DNA of 64,000 bases, from NCBI GenBank assembly GCA_038277395.1, contig CM076196.1, positions 79,230,286 to 79,294,285 of the forward strand, read 5' to 3'. Made by a program: the position numbers and the translations under genes. A model generated the notes under the pieces. That model saw only the letters and a program-made list of their open reading frames with translations. It searched no databases and was not told where the DNA came from. Below, one piece after another: positions 34,957 through 47,467 of this stretch. The stretch is from Dryocosmus kuriphilus. Lineage: Eukaryota > Arthropoda > Insecta > Hymenoptera > Cynipidae. Numbering within the stretch: position 1 is the stretch's first letter; the number at the start of each line of letters is the position of its first letter.

Positions 34957-35450
34957 CACGGAAAGAAATAGTACAGTAGGACCATCCATAGCAGTATTGA
35001 TGCGTGTACTATTAATGTGACACCCATTGCAATGGATGAGCGAACGTTTCGCCAAGCTGTTGTTTCAAAATGAAATGGATGTCTGAACCATACTTGCCTG
35101 GTTATTCAGTGTATGGTATTATATATGTTTCTGTAAATATTGTATGCATAAAATGAATTTCAAATAAATTATCTTTATTCTTTAATTATTATTTCTGTTC
35201 TTATTGCGATGTATTATTATTATGACCCTTTTCCCTATAACTTTGGATGACATAAAAATATACATTTTCCTGGCATAACCTTACTTTTAGTGAATGCAAC
35301 TATTTCTATGGTTCTGGTATACAGATCTTACGTGTTACCTCATCCACTGCTATGGTTGGCTCATCCATAGCGATTTCTTGACACAGCAATATCCCAGCCG
35401 TCAAGTCACTATGGATGCCACAACCATATATATGGCTGGAACGTACTCTT
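34957..35450 (+). mobile_element. Element X2: shorter copy of X1
   Basis: The left end CACGGAAAGAAATAGTAC is followed by sequence matching the X1 left 160 bp. It then jumps to the X1 3' part (TTTCTGTAAATA...TTATCTTTATTCTTTAATTATT, 35130-35190) and the subterminal GGTTGGCTCATCCA block. X1's first exon and the sequence around it are deleted. The right terminus is missing or degenerate near 35450, where family R sequence resumes. The copy shows the same family decaying by internal deletion. Confidence 0.6.
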
Positions 35451-35902
35451 CAACAGACGTTGCTTCTGAACATATTTTTCGTATCCCGCACTGAGAAAAC
35501 AGTTTGGATGTGAGTACCCAAGGTTTGGATGCCAGATCCAAAGAGAAACCGAAGGAAAGGATTTGTCCTTAACTTTGGATGTAACATCCAAACCATATAG
35601 TTGAACTGCACTTAGATGTCGCAAACATTACTTTAGATATGTGATCCAAAGCGGTTAGGTGATTCGCTTGGATGTGAGACCCAAAGAGGTTGGGTGATTC
35701 CTTTGGATGTGAGATCCAATGATAATGGTGCCCCATAAAAATCCCACCCATACCCTGGAAATTATATATAGGAATAAGGATGAAGAAAGAGGCTGTTTTT
35801 ATATTACACTTCATATATACTTCACACAAAAATTGGCTATACAAACATGAATACATTCCCTAACTCTCAGTATCTACTATCGTCAGTAAACTACTCACTT
35901 AC

Positions 35903-35980
35903 GTTTGAAAACTTCGACGGAGACCTCGAGGCCGGCTTTGATTAGAAAGTTGGAGGCTTTTTCGTCCAAACCGGAAAAAG
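35903..35980 (-). CDS. SAM-like exon retained in Y
   Basis: Minus-strand exon with acceptor CATCCAG ending at 35981 and consensus donor C/GTAAGTGAG after 35903. The open frame across all 78 nt reads SGLDEKASNFLIKAG and then LEVSVEVFK, ending in phase 1. It starts in the third phase, so an upstream exon supplying the start codon and one further base is implied; I could not locate it. FLIKAGLEVSVEVF aligns with FLTKIGYSHYIAKF of X1 with the same spacing, although the two elements have different terminal and subterminal sequences. Confidence 0.5.
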
Positions 35981-36352
35981 CTGGATGTAGTTAAATCATT
36001 ATTTTAAAGCAATCTTTAAAACCGCTTTGGGTAGCTCGCTCATTGGTCGTTTGCGTCGCAAAAGGCGCACAAATTCATAACGAGAATGAAATGCATTTTC
36101 TCAATTAAATATAAACAATTATTATAAATTGCACAGAAGTATATAAAATTGCATCTTTTGTGATGTAGTGCAGAGAAAAAAATTATTACACATATATTTT
36201 GTAAACAACAGTTTATTTTCTTTGAGTTCCAAAGATTAACTCATATTGCACGTAATATTGTTTTAGTTAATACATTTTATAAATACCATAAAAGATTTAA
36301 AAGTATTTTTAAAAATTAATATACAAATCTTCTTTGTTTGAAGTTAAGAATA

Positions 36353-36354
<2 letters not shown>

Positions 36355-36411
<57 letters not shown>

Positions 36412-36425
36412 ATATATATATATAA
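36355..36425. repeat. TA dinucleotide microsatellite
   Basis: About 70 bp of almost uninterrupted TA repeats inside element Y. Confidence 0.95.
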
Positions 36426-37560
36426 TTTATCTAATTATGAATCATAATATAATAACGTTCAGAACAAAGAAAAAAGACCTAATGTTCTTTAACAAAAATG
36501 TCATCATACTGAAACATGAATTTTATTTTTTATTTTATTCTTTTTATATACGTATCTTTAGGTTATATAATTATATTAATGTTCAAAAAATACATCATCA
36601 ACAATTAAATCATTATAATTAATTTTTCTCAAATGATTTCCATAAATATACATTTTTTTAAATAAATGTTTTTAGTGAAATGTCGCAGTTAGTCTTTGAA
36701 ACTAAAAAAAAACAAAGAAACTGTTATTCACAAAATACATATCTAATCATTTTTTCCCTGCTCTACATCAAAAGGTATGCAATTTTACATACTTCTGTGC
36801 AATTTATATTAGTAATTAATAATTGTTCATATTTAATTGATAAAATGCATTTCATTCTAGTTTTGACCTGAAGAGAGGTCAGGAGGTTCGCTCGCGCCCC
36901 ATTGCAACTGGGGCGAGCAACTATGACGAAGGGTGTATCAACTATACGGTTGAGTACAGCAACTATACCTTTGGATATCACATCCAAAGCTTGTTGTGGA
37001 TGGGATATCTGAATGTCTTTGGATCTCACAACTAAGTTATAGGTCTGTTATCAGAGCTCGAGGGATCCCACATTCAAGAGTCCAGCTCCAACCGGAATAT
37101 AGTTCCCACATCCAAACATTTTCTCTCAGTGCGCGGTATAATTTTGCTGAAAAGTGGATTTTTAAGTATTTAATAACATTTTTCACGAATAACTCAAAAA
37201 CTATGCATCTTATAAGCAAATTTGTAGATGTTAAAAATTAAATGCTTGGTTTTTTGAAAAGCATTTTCGATGGATAAAACCAGAACCGTTGATCAAAAAA
37301 TGCTGGTTAACAAACACGTCTTTTCTTTTTAGGCCTTAAAAAACTGTGCCAAAGCGGAATCTAATTTTCAAAAGTTATCCGCTATACAGAAGACGACAAC
37401 GACGACAATGACGACGATAACGACGTCAACAATGACGAGTTTTTTAAAAACCAGTTTTTTTTTTTTCGGATTCAGGGGGTCTCGAAACGTCAAGATTTCA
37501 TGAAATCCACGAAAGTCAGTTTTCACATAAATACCTTCTCATTGAGATCAGAATGTAAAA

Positions 37561-39152
37561 AAGCATACAATGTAATATTTTTTAAAAACACAAATATGCA
37601 TGTGTCGCAAGCAAGTGGTTTTTTGCAATAAATACGGATCAGGTGTATCACCTTACTTTACGTCTGCCGGACGTAAAAAATTAAATTCTTGACCTGCATT
37701 TGCAATTGGAGTTCGGAGAGTTGCCTCCTCGGTTTCCTCTCTAACTTTATTCGATTCGTTCACCTCAAGGTAAAAATAGGCTTCAAGGAAATCCTGAGTT
37801 GAAGGAGCGACTCACAAAACATTGGAGATTATCATACAAACATAACTCTCAACCGGAAGTGAAGAAAGAAGCTTATGTCGAAGAAAAAAGAAAAAACAGT
37901 AAATTTTCTTTCCAAATACTTGAAAGTAAAAACTGTCTTGACTTTCATTGTAAAAAAGCTTCTCAGGAAGTTTATAAAAACTGCAAAACTACGCAAGATG
38001 CATGACCATTTCTGGGAAAAATTAATAAATGAAATTTTTTGTCTTCGTCCTAAGACAGAAACTGGTTGCTATGGTCTTTTGAATGTGTAAAAAAGTGCAC
38101 CAAATATACTAAGGATCGGACATTCTGCGTCTACTACGCCGGGCAGATGTTCGTTCTTCGATAATACTGTAGTTTGAACAAAAATGTCTACTTCTACTAT
38201 ACCCGTGAAAGAACAGGTGCACATAAAAAATCCTCCTCTGTAGTTTAACGTTCGATTGGTCTTAATGTCTGGGTGGGATAAATTTAGAATTCATTCATTT
38301 TGTTTGATCATCGAGTATAAAAATCGATCAAAAATGCTATAACCTAATTTAACTTTTATAGCTACGTAGCTTCCCCAGAGTCTTCATTTCTGTTCTGTTC
38401 ATCCCCAAAGTTCATTATGCTCATATGTTCCCATATGGCACATATGACTTCAATCAATCAACAAATAAAAAAACACAAAATCAATTAAAATTTAAATAAG
38501 TAAAGAAAGAATTATCAGATATTAATTTAATTTTACCTATTTAAGAATTATATTCAGTAATAAGTTAAATTTACAGAAACTGAAGGAAGCTTTGAAATTT
38601 GAAGGAGAATTTGTTGGAAAGGGTAGTACGTTTTTGTAAAGTATACGACTGTACGCGTGCCCCTATGGGGTTTTAGAATGACAATGGTACACCGAGATGC
38701 ATTTTCTACGTTTTGCCTCGAGTCCTTTCATTTCTCTATTGTCCTTTTATTCAGTTAGATCATCGCGGTTACGTTCAGGTTGTACATAAGGAATAAAAGA
38801 AAAATCGACAAACCACAGGACTATAGGTCTCTGACTAGGGTAATAGTTTCTTAAAACGTTTTGAATGAAGAAAATTCTTTGAAGAAACTGAATGGAAGGC
38901 GTGAAAGCAAAAGACAAGCTTTTCGACAATAAAGAAAAATCTAAGATTCTAAGAGTCTAAGATTCTAAGGCTAAAGATTCTAAAGATCCACGGGGTGACA
39001 TTTCTGCAGCGTTGCACGTGCCCAAGTCAATTCTTTCATTAACACTTTTCTACTTTTCGTGATTTATTTAAATTCAAAGTTTACACAATCCTCAATTATT
39101 AGAAAATTCTTCCAAAATATTACTTTTCTGACGCTATTGTTACTACCAATAC
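37561..39152. other. Unique sequence, no gene seen
   Basis: Two overlapping frames of about 70 codons (37799-38090) are Lys-rich and without domains. A short TCTAAGATTCTAAG repeat lies at 38939-38985. Nothing else is supported. Confidence 0.35.
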
Positions 39153-39506
39153 AATTGAAGAAATGAGAATGACAACTGGATAAGGACCACTTTTTCAAAA
39201 TTCTTTTTTTAGCGACTTGAAATAATTCAGGGCACTATTTACGCATACATCTTATAGGAATATGTCAAAGTCGTTTCTCTTTTCACTCGAGACACTGAAT
39301 TTTAAAATTATGGGAATGACAACTGGATAAGGACCATTTGGTTTTTCCGCTCCAAAACGCAGAAATTTTGAAAAAGAACATGCTTTCACCCCCTTGAAAC
39401 ATTATGGCCACATACTTCTACAATTTTTACTGAATTTTCAATCATGAAGTATAGAAATAATGTTATTTGTGGTCCTTATCCGGTTGTCATTCTCATGTCT
39501 TCAATT
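39153..39506. mobile_element. Small MITE with 37-bp inverted ends
   Basis: Ends of about 37 bp with two or three mismatches are inverted: the left contains GAGAATGACAACTGGATAAG, the right its reverse form with CCGG for CTGG. A third, direct copy of the GAATGACAACTGGATAAGGA word lies internally near 39312. The element is about 354 bp with no coding capacity. AATT occurs at both outer edges but is part of the inverted sequence, so the target duplication is unresolved. Confidence 0.7.
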
Positions 39507-40839
39507 CATCCCATATATTTATCAATTACAAAGAATTTATAATTTAATAACTTTATTTATAATACTTGGCGATACATAGCTTTTTAATTTAAATTTTAAA
39601 ACCCATATTAGAAAGATGCATATTTTTGGAAAACTCAAGATTTAAATGTCCTTGTTAGTTCCTGATGGGAAGAAGGTCTTCCATTTTCCACGCAACTATT
39701 TCTTCGAGAAACCAGATGAGTTTTCTGACCTGTTCCGTAACTTTCGTTCACCGACAGGTAGAATCAACCGTTTGGATTTTTGAAAGAAGGCAAGCAGATG
39801 GTTCTTTACAAAATTGTATACACTTTTCAGACTTCTCAGTGGGACCTTACTTTAAAGACCTTACTTCAAAACTTCCCTAGTGAGAAGTTTAAAAAATCTT
39901 TCATGAAACTTTTCGTTTGGTTATTTTGAAATAAGTTATCGCCTTGGTAAAAATCCGAATCTTGAAGATAGATATTATTTCAAACTTATCTGTCATATTA
40001 GAATATCGTTTTAAAAGAGGGATTAACGAAAATGAGTCTAAGTTTAGGTATTTAAGATTGCCTGGCTTTAAGATAATAATAAGTATACTATAAGATAATG
40101 TGTTTCTCGTTAAGATAATGTGGTTCCATTTTCACTTGATAATCGTGCAAAGCATTAGAAAATGAAAACAATAAACAATGTTAATTCTTAGATTGTGTCT
40201 ATCAGACATATCACTATACACACAAATTCCCAACTTTCTCGAAAATACCAAAAAAATACTTCACAAAACAAACAAACAACACTAAATATTCCATTGTCCA
40301 ATATATACTGACTCAATGAAATATAGTCTACGGATCCTAATTTTAACAGAGAAAATTTGAGATTCTAAATGAAGAATTTCATTGGTCAATAATTGTATGA
40401 TCCAATCAAAAAATGTAATAATGTCAAACCATACTTTAATTTGAGAATACTTTCACAGTATGTGTAGATTCTATAAAAAGTTCTATGTTCTAACACAAAA
40501 TATCTAGGAAGATTAGTAAAAGATATGTAATTAGCAGAAATAACGGCAGTATTTCTGGAGGGTAACATTTCCAGGATATTTTCCTCCTAATCGATGAGCG
40601 ATTTTATTTAAAATTTTCTCTCCTCATAATCATAAGGCATAAAACGTAGGTCGGTACGATAAAGAAGTTGAAAAGATGCAGGGCAGGTGCGTACGCGTGC
40701 CGTCGACCAATTGGGGACGACGTAGGTACTTATAAGCAAACACATGCATGCAAGAAAGATGAAAAGGGAGAACGGAGAAGACGAGAGGTACAAAAAGTGC
40801 ACCTTGCAGTAGCCATGTAGTATGATTTTTCAATTCAGA
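39507..40839. other. Unique sequence, no gene seen
   Basis: No supported gene. 40381-40450 contains a diverged outlying copy of the tandem unit found at 40840-41545. Confidence 0.35.
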
Positions 40840-41545
40840 CACTATAAAACCGATATAGAAAATTAACAAACAAAATTAATAATTAAGTCAACAATGAATA
40901 AGGTAACACACAAAAACGACATTAACAGTGATACAGTGATCAACAGAGATACAACTCTTTCACATAAAGACACTATAAAACGTGATAAACAATGTCAAAC
41001 CATACTCTAATTTGAGAATTTACACCAAAATTGTTGGCTCAAGAAAGATTTGCTGTCAATTCAGACACTATAAAACGTGATAAACAATGTCAAACACTAT
41101 AAAACTGATAAAAATGTCAAACCATACTATAATTTGAGAATTTACACCAAGATTGTTGGCTCAAGAAAGATTTGCTGTCAATTCAGACACTATAAAACGT
41201 GATAAAAAATGTCAAACCATACTCTAATTTGAGAATTTACACCAAAATTGTTGGCTCAAGAAAGATTTGCTGTCAATTCTAGAAACTAAACAAAAGCCAT
41301 ACGAGATTTACCAAAAAAAATTTGTCAATTCTATAAAACAAACCATACGTGATAAACAATGTCTAATTTTTGAGAATTTACACCAAAATTGTTGGCTCAA
41401 GAAAGATTTGCTGTCAATTCAGACACTATAAAACGTGATAAACAATGACACTATAAAACGTGATAAAAAATTTCAACCATACTCTAATTTGAGAATTTAC
41501 ACCAAAATTGTTGGCTCAAGAAAGATTTGCTGTCAATTCCCTAAG
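40840..41545 (+). repeat. Tandem array, 95-140 bp units
   Basis: The marker GGCTCAAGAAAGATTTGCTG recurs at 41036, 41158, 41253, 41393 and 41513. Between markers are GACACTATAAAACGTGATAA and CATACTCTAATTTGAGAATT. Unit length varies (122, 95, 140, 120 bp) by internal indels and partial duplications of the GACACTATAAAACGTGATAA segment. It is a minisatellite, not coding. Confidence 0.85.
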
Positions 41546-43886
41546 AATTTTCAAATTGCTTTACTGAAACCCACTTTCAGTCAGTTAGACTGTTAGAGAA
41601 TAGCTTGTTTACATCATAAACAAAGAAGTGAGCACGTGCTCAGGGAAGAGAAAAAAGTTGGGACTTTCCATTCGATGCACCACTTTTTCGATTCATAAAT
41701 TCTTATAACCCGATTACTACCTATCTACCTGGGCAAGCAAAACGAGTATGACAAGGTGACTCCTTGACAGGTGAACACGATCTTCACCTGAATTACTTTT
41801 CAAGAAAGATCCATATCCCATAAACGAAATGGATGTAAACATGTATTCAAATTGACATTATTTATGCATAAGTACTAAATAAGCTTTATCTTTTTCATTA
41901 ATTACCGCATTAAATATCCTCTCTTACATTTCGTAACATTTTGTATTATCTGATTCTTTGTTCACTCTTACATTTCGTAACATTTTGTATTATCTTTTCT
42001 TTCTTCCTTTCAGTTTATAATTCAACGCTGAGAAGAGTCAGCATAAACAATTTTGCTTTCACTCTATTATAGATCTAAAAAGACACCTTGAGTATACTAA
42101 CATTATTTATTTAATTTGGAGTAACGTTTTAATCTTTTGTTTAAACTGCACGCTGTGCAAGATCAATTTAATTCTCTCTACGTGTCTTTCAGCGAACTTG
42201 CAGTCCACAGCTGCTCTCGAATAGTAAACATGACTTCACGTACGACAGTACCGAGTAAACTGCTGCATGACTTTACAAATGACACTGAAAGTATTGCAAA
42301 ATCCTCGGTTAACAGTAAAAGTAATGAAACTTATTCTTTCTTACACTTTTCTTTCTGAAAATTTGACTCAGGCGCATTGAACTCACTTGAAAAATTGACA
42401 GTTGATTTTATTCTTCCTTCAAATTTGTCCACCTTGTTTCTAATAAAGTTTCATAATCATAATCATTACAATGGGAGTTCTTTATACATAAGAACATTGA
42501 GTTCACAATATAGACATAGCTGGAAGCTTATTGCTTTGAACTGTCTAGATGGAAATTGCATAAATGATAAGAGTTTTGTGAGGCAATTTACGATATTGTT
42601 AATAAATTTAAAAAGTCGCTTGCAGACTCGTAAAAGGCAAGACGTCGGATATGCAGCTGCTCGAAGAAAGACGAGAACCCGATTAAAAATGCTGTATCCT
42701 GCAGTTGCCGGTTGGCGGATACAGAAGGAGAGCCTAAGAGCTGAATCATATTTGAGCTGATGACTAAAGCCATGAAAAAGTCACCATAATGGCATTTGCC
42801 TAAGACAGGCAGAGACCTGCTGGCTTTTGTAAGTCTCAACTGTTTAACTACTGATGCAAAAATATTGAAAATAAATTTTCGATTCGAAGAACTGGAGATA
42901 TAGATAAGATTATCCGCTCTTAGGATACGTCAGATGGTTTAACAATAGAGTATGATGTATAATATAATCCAAACAAAATTGAACTAAAAGAAAACAAATA
43001 TTTTGCTCATCAATGAATAAAAATATACAGAATATAAAAAAATTCTAAGTCTGCTGATCATCAAGTTAAAAAAAAAGCAACGACTTACAAAATGAAGGAC
43101 ATAGACTATTATAAAATGTTTCAGAAACTTTTTAACGAGCCTTTGTTGACCCATTTTTGGACGTTGAATATAGTATTTATCAGATTTCGGTCAAATTATA
43201 CGTCCAATCACTAAGTTAAAAATAAATAAAAAATAACTTCGAAAGCAATAGTTGGATTCTTGTAAAATGTTCCAAAATCTACATATTATATACGCATGAT
43301 GCTACAGAATTCAGAAGAATGGCTAATTTTAACAATCTGAAAAAAGAGAACTTTTAAATTCCAGATTCTGATATTAAATTTTATTATTCTTTTTATAACT
43401 CCAAACTTCAGATAAGAAAACATAATATTAATTGCACAACAAAATTAGACATTATTTCAAAATTAAACCTATAAAAATGGTAAAATATCATATCAGAAGG
43501 TTTTTTTAAACTAACATTTTGAAATGCCAGCTTTGGCAACTGAATAAATTCTAAGCCTTGCAATAAAAAAATTTTATGGTTTAAATTAGGCATTTGAAAC
43601 TGCAAAATTTTAAACTCAAACATTTTTTTACACGCACTTTTTAAAAAGTGCAAATTGAAACTTTTCGAAATGAAATTGCATAAATTTTATAAAAATGATA
43701 AAACTGATAATTTCATGTACCTAATATCAAGTGAAATTTAACGTGGCTGAGGACCGATTTTTATACTGATAATTTATAAGGTTTACGACAAAATAATAAA
43801 TTCACTGTCATTTTTTCACTTGTCTAAATGAAGAATTTTACATTATAAATCTTCAAAATTTAAATGTTCCAAAAAAACACTTACTG
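41546..43886. other. Unique AT-rich sequence, no gene seen
   Basis: The 127-codon plus-strand frame (42377-42760) has no recognisable domain and ends in an Arg/Lys-rich tail. It could be a relic but I cannot support it. The rest is AT-rich. Confidence 0.3.
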
Positions 43887-45231
43887 AAAAAATCTGCCCG
43901 CGTCGCGGGCACATTCTCATCACGCTACGCGCTCAGTATCTGTACATCCCCCTACATTTTATAAGTATTGACCTTTAAAATTACAGATCGAACAATTGAC
44001 CAGCGAAATTTGGTAATTTTGAATTTTTTGTTCAAGCTCTTTCGACTTTAACAAATACATCTCATCACGTGTCTCGCGCTTCGCACTCGAATAAAGTTTG
44101 TCCAAAATGTGACATTTCTTTTGCAGTTTGAGTGAAAAGAAAATTTTGTTATTTTTAGTAAAATTTTTCACAATTAAAACAAAAACTATGAGTCCTATGA
44201 AAAAATGGTCTGAAGCAAATATGTCAAATTTTTTGAGGCGAATAATTTTTCTCTTGGACAAATATCACACATCGCATAGTTTCAACGGAAAATTGAATTC
44301 ACGATTTTTAATGACATTTTTCACGATTAAAACAAAAACTATATCTTTTATAAAACAGGTATAAAGAAAATTTGCAGATCTTTCTGAAATAAACAACTCC
44401 GCTTCTTAACATTTTTTTCTTATCTCGCATAGTTCGGTGGGAAAATTGAATTCTTGATTTTTATTAATAACCATTGTTGACCATTACAACAAAAAATATG
44501 CGTTGTATCAAAAAATGGTATAGAGAAAATCTGTAGATATTTTTGAGATAAACAACTTTGCTTCTTAATATTTTTTTCGTATGTCGCATAGTTTTTCTGA
44601 AAAGTGGATTTTTAATTTTTTAATAATGTTTTTCTTGATTAAAACAACTATTATACGTTTCACCAAAAAACTATACGTTGGATCAAAAAATGGTTTTGAG
44701 CAAATTTGTAGGTCTTTCCAAGGCGAACAATTTTGCTTCTTAATAATTTTTCGTATCTCGCATAGTTTTGCTAAAAAGTGAATTTCTTTACATTTAATAA
44801 CTTTATATATTTCACGAATAACTCAAAAACTATGCGTCTTTTCAAAAAAATTATAGGATGTAAATTTGTAGATCTTTTCAAGGCGAATCACTTTGTTCAT
44901 TATAATTTCTTTCGTATCTTGCATATTTTGGCGGAAATTTTGAATTTTTTATTTTTAGAAAGAGTTTATTATGGATAAAACCAGAACCGTTGGTCAAAAA
45001 CCGCTCATTAACGAACTCGTTCTTTCTTTTCAGGCCCTAAATAAGTGTGCCAAAGGGCAATTCAATCCGACCACAACAACGACCACGACAACGACAACGA
45101 CAGATACCAACGTAAAACATTTTTTTTCGGATTCAGGGGGCCACGAAACGTCGAGATTTCATGAAATCCGCGAAAGTCAGTTTTCACATAAAACTAATAC
45201 GTTCTCATTGAGATGAGAATGTAATAATAAA
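43887..45231 (+). mobile_element. Family R copy F (first unit of a dimer)
   Basis: Starts TCTGCCCGCGTCGCGGGC and ends CTCATTGAGATGAGAATGTAA. It contains about six degenerate internal units, the GGATAAAACCAGAACCGTTGG block and a microsatellite read here as ACAACG. Copy G follows directly through a linker of about 65 bp, matching the D-E junction. Confidence 0.75.
44971..45216 (+). CDS. Family R small reading frame, copy F
   Basis: An 81-codon frame: MDKTRTVGQKPLINELVLSF, then KKCAK-like LNKCAKGQFNP, a Thr run from the microsatellite, and FSDSGGHETSRFHEIRESQ to a stop at the element's conserved end. The start and end blocks are in the same frame here as in copy A, though the repeat between them is shorter and in a different phase. 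No domain is recognised. Confidence 0.3.
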   Translation: MDKTRTVGQKPLINELVLSFQALNKCAKGQFNPTTTTTTTTTTTDTNVKHFFSDSGGHETSRFHEIRESQFSHKTNTFSLR

Positions 45232-46043
45232 AATTGCATTTTTCAACCGAACTATGTAAAAAATTAAAAAATTCACGTTTTTGATATACTTTACTCGAGG
45301 GCCAAGCACGAGAAACGTGATGAGAATGCGCCTGCGTAGCAGGCGGATTTTTAATAACCTTTACTAACTTTCTTATTAACTTTATAATGATGTATTGTTT
45401 GATTAAAACAACTATTATACGTTTCATAAATAAACTATGCGTTGGATGAAAAAATACTTTCAAGCAAACTTGTAGATCTTTTTAAGGTGAACATTTCTTC
45501 TTGTCAAAATTTCTCGTATCTCGCACAGTTTTGCTGAAAAGAGGATTTGTTTGTATTTAATAACATACTTCACGAATAACTCAAAAACTATGCATCATCA
45601 CAAAAAAATGATAGAGAGAAAATTTGTAGATCGTTTTAAGGTGAACAACTTTGCTCATTATCATTTCTTTCGTATCTTACATATTTTGGCGGGAAATTTG
45701 AATTTTTTATTTTTGGAAAGAATTTATTATGGATAAAACCAGTACCGTTGGTCAAAAATCGGTGGCTAACGAACTCGTCCTTAGTTTTTAGGCTTTAAAG
45801 AAGTATGCCAAAGTGCAATCCAATCCGATTAGTCCTTCGAATGTTATCGTGCTAACAGACTACGCAACGACGACAACGACAAAGACAACGACAAAGACAA
45901 CGATAACGACAACGACAGACAGGCACCAATGTAAAACATGTTTTTTCGGATTCAGGGGGTCATGAAACGTCGAGATTTCATGAAATCCGCGAAAGTCAGT
46001 TTTCACATAAAACTAATACATCCTCATTGAGATGAGAATGTAA
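45232..46043 (+). mobile_element. Family R copy G (second unit of a dimer)
   Basis: Begins after the linker with CTCGAGGGCCAAGCACGAG and GCGTAGCAGGCGGATTTTT, has about two internal units, the MDKT frame (45729 on, with a TAG about 20 codons in), a long AACGAC microsatellite (45865-45918) and the conserved end. Confidence 0.7.
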
Positions 46044-46154
46044 AAATTAAAAAATTGAACGGATCACTTTGTTTAAAATAATAATTGATCATTTTATAAA
46101 ATTAACTTTTTTTTTTAACAGGAACCTTTTACACCTTCAATAGTTTAACTTTAA

Positions 46155-46473
46155 CTTTGTATATTGTTGTATATTAGTTTATACTCCCTCCCCCTTTTAC
46201 GGGTTTTGAGAGTCTTCCAGAACAATTACAAACAACAAATCTCTCAAAATCACCCAGCGACCCCCAAGAAATTTGCCCCTCGACATGAAGCATTCTTCAC
46301 TGAAAGATCACTGGCCTCTTCATGAGGGGACCTACAATTTAATGTGGATTTCGAACCACGAGAGAAGCCTTGGTAGAAACATAGAAAATTCCATTGGTAC
46401 CCAGCTCAGGAATAGAACCCCAGACCTCTTGCTTGGAAGGCCGACGCACTACCACCTGAGTCACCGAGGCTCT
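46155..46473 (-). mobile_element. Complete tRNA-derived SINE with 14-bp target duplications
   Basis: Read on the minus strand: AGAGCCTCGGTGACTCAGG head with an A-box region (GACTCAGGTGGTAGTGCG), a B-box-like GGGTTCTATTCC, a body with TTCATGTCGAGGGG, and a tail GGGAGTATAAACTAATATAC. The direct repeat TAGTTTAACTTTAA flanks it at 46141-46154 and 46474-46487. At 319 bp it is typical for a SINE. Its tail ends in a simple TA/CAA-rich sequence rather than long poly(A), so the LINE partner that mobilises it is not obvious. Confidence 0.9.
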
Positions 46474-46489
46474 TAGTTTAACTTTAAGT

Positions 46490-47467
46490 TAAATAAATCA
46501 AAATCATCAAACATCAAAACTAATTTAACTTCAATATTTTTTTAAATATAAGATTTCAGTCATAAATTATACAAAATTAAAATTTTAAAAATGTAACATT
46601 GAAATTTGAACGACTCACAATATCACAATTATTATTAAATAAATCATATATTAATTAAAATTAAATTTTAGCTCAATTAAATTTAAAATATTTAAATTAT
46701 AATACAATTTTTAAATACCCCGGTACAGAACGTGAATAAATAATTTTTTTAAAATAAATAAATAACTTATCTTGCTAATTAACAATTATTACCCCACTAA
46801 GGCTTTCAAGTTTCGATAGTTTGACACACAATTAATTTTAAAGATTATATCTGTCAAAATTTTTCAATTACAAACACTTGTAAACTTTTAATTTTAAAAT
46901 TTTCAAGCCTTCAAAACTGTTTTTTTTTTTCTCAATTTTACAACTGAAAAATAATCGATTAAAAATTAATCGACTAAAACTGGAAATTTGTAAAAGTAAA
47001 AGATTTTATATATTATCAGGCATTGCAAACATTTTTTTGTTTGTGCGGTACATAGCAGCCACTCCGGATTACAATACACTGTTTATCCCGATTTTCACGT
47101 TTTCGCGTTTTCTTAATCTTTTTCTTGTTTTTCCAATGCAATCCTCTTTTTCTCGAAAAATAATGGGTTTAGGCAAAAAGTGTATTCTACAAAAAAGATG
47201 TATTTTTATACTAGCTAAAACTTTTATTTAAAACATTTTTTGAAATTCTGCGTATTTGCTGAGATAAACGCAAAAAACATTATTTTTATGGCGTTTTTTA
47301 TGGCTTTCACCATGAAAATCGCCTAGTCGCCAATTTTTACTATGATTTTCGTAATCAGCGCATCAAAATACTTAAGTATACGTGGTTTCAACGAAATCGG
47401 AGGGTTCACCTATTCGGAACTACACCCGATATTTGTAAATTTTAATGCTTATATAACAAATAAAATT
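46490..47467. other. AT-rich sequence, no gene seen
   Basis: No supported gene. TTAAATTTTAAA-type decayed background. Confidence 0.4.

Larger units (their letters stand above)
35489..37131 (-). mobile_element. Element Y: CACTGAGAAAA-ended DNA transposon derivative
   Basis: Inverted ends CACTGAGAAAACAGTTTGG (35489) and CACTGAGAGAAAATGTTTGG (reverse, from 37131) are flanked by a possible CG duplication (35487-35488, 37132-37133). Both ends carry subterminal palindromic TTTGGATGTGAGATCCAAA-like repeats. Inside are a spliced-type exon on the minus strand (35903-35980), a long TA microsatellite (36355-36425) and AT-rich filler without a transposase core. Transcription, if any, would run from the right end leftward. 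Confidence 0.7.
34758..37560 (+). mobile_element. Family R copy E, split by X2 and Y
   Basis: Pieces: 34758-34956 (the CGAGTGCCAAGCGCGAG...GCGGGCGGATT start and one unit), 35451-35488 (a TTTTCGTATC phrase), and 37132-37560 (rest of the unit, MDKT frame near 37269 with an internal stop, GAC/AAC microsatellite 37394-37430, conserved ATTTCATGAAAT end). The phrase TATTTTTCGTATC|...|ATTTTGCTGAAAAGTGGA, continuous in other copies, is interrupted here by element Y, which defines Y's borders. Confidence 0.7.

Noticed and set aside
36355..36425. TA run as a hairpin or origin-like structure
   Set aside because: A plain dinucleotide microsatellite inside element Y; no other signal supports a function.
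40840..41545. Regularly spaced repeats resembling a CRISPR array
   Set aside because: Spacing varies from 95 to 140 bp, the 'spacers' are themselves repeated, and the genome is clearly eukaryotic.
42377..42760. 127-codon plus-strand open frame
   Set aside because: No recognisable motif, unremarkable composition, no conserved copy in the window; left within the unique region as unsupported.
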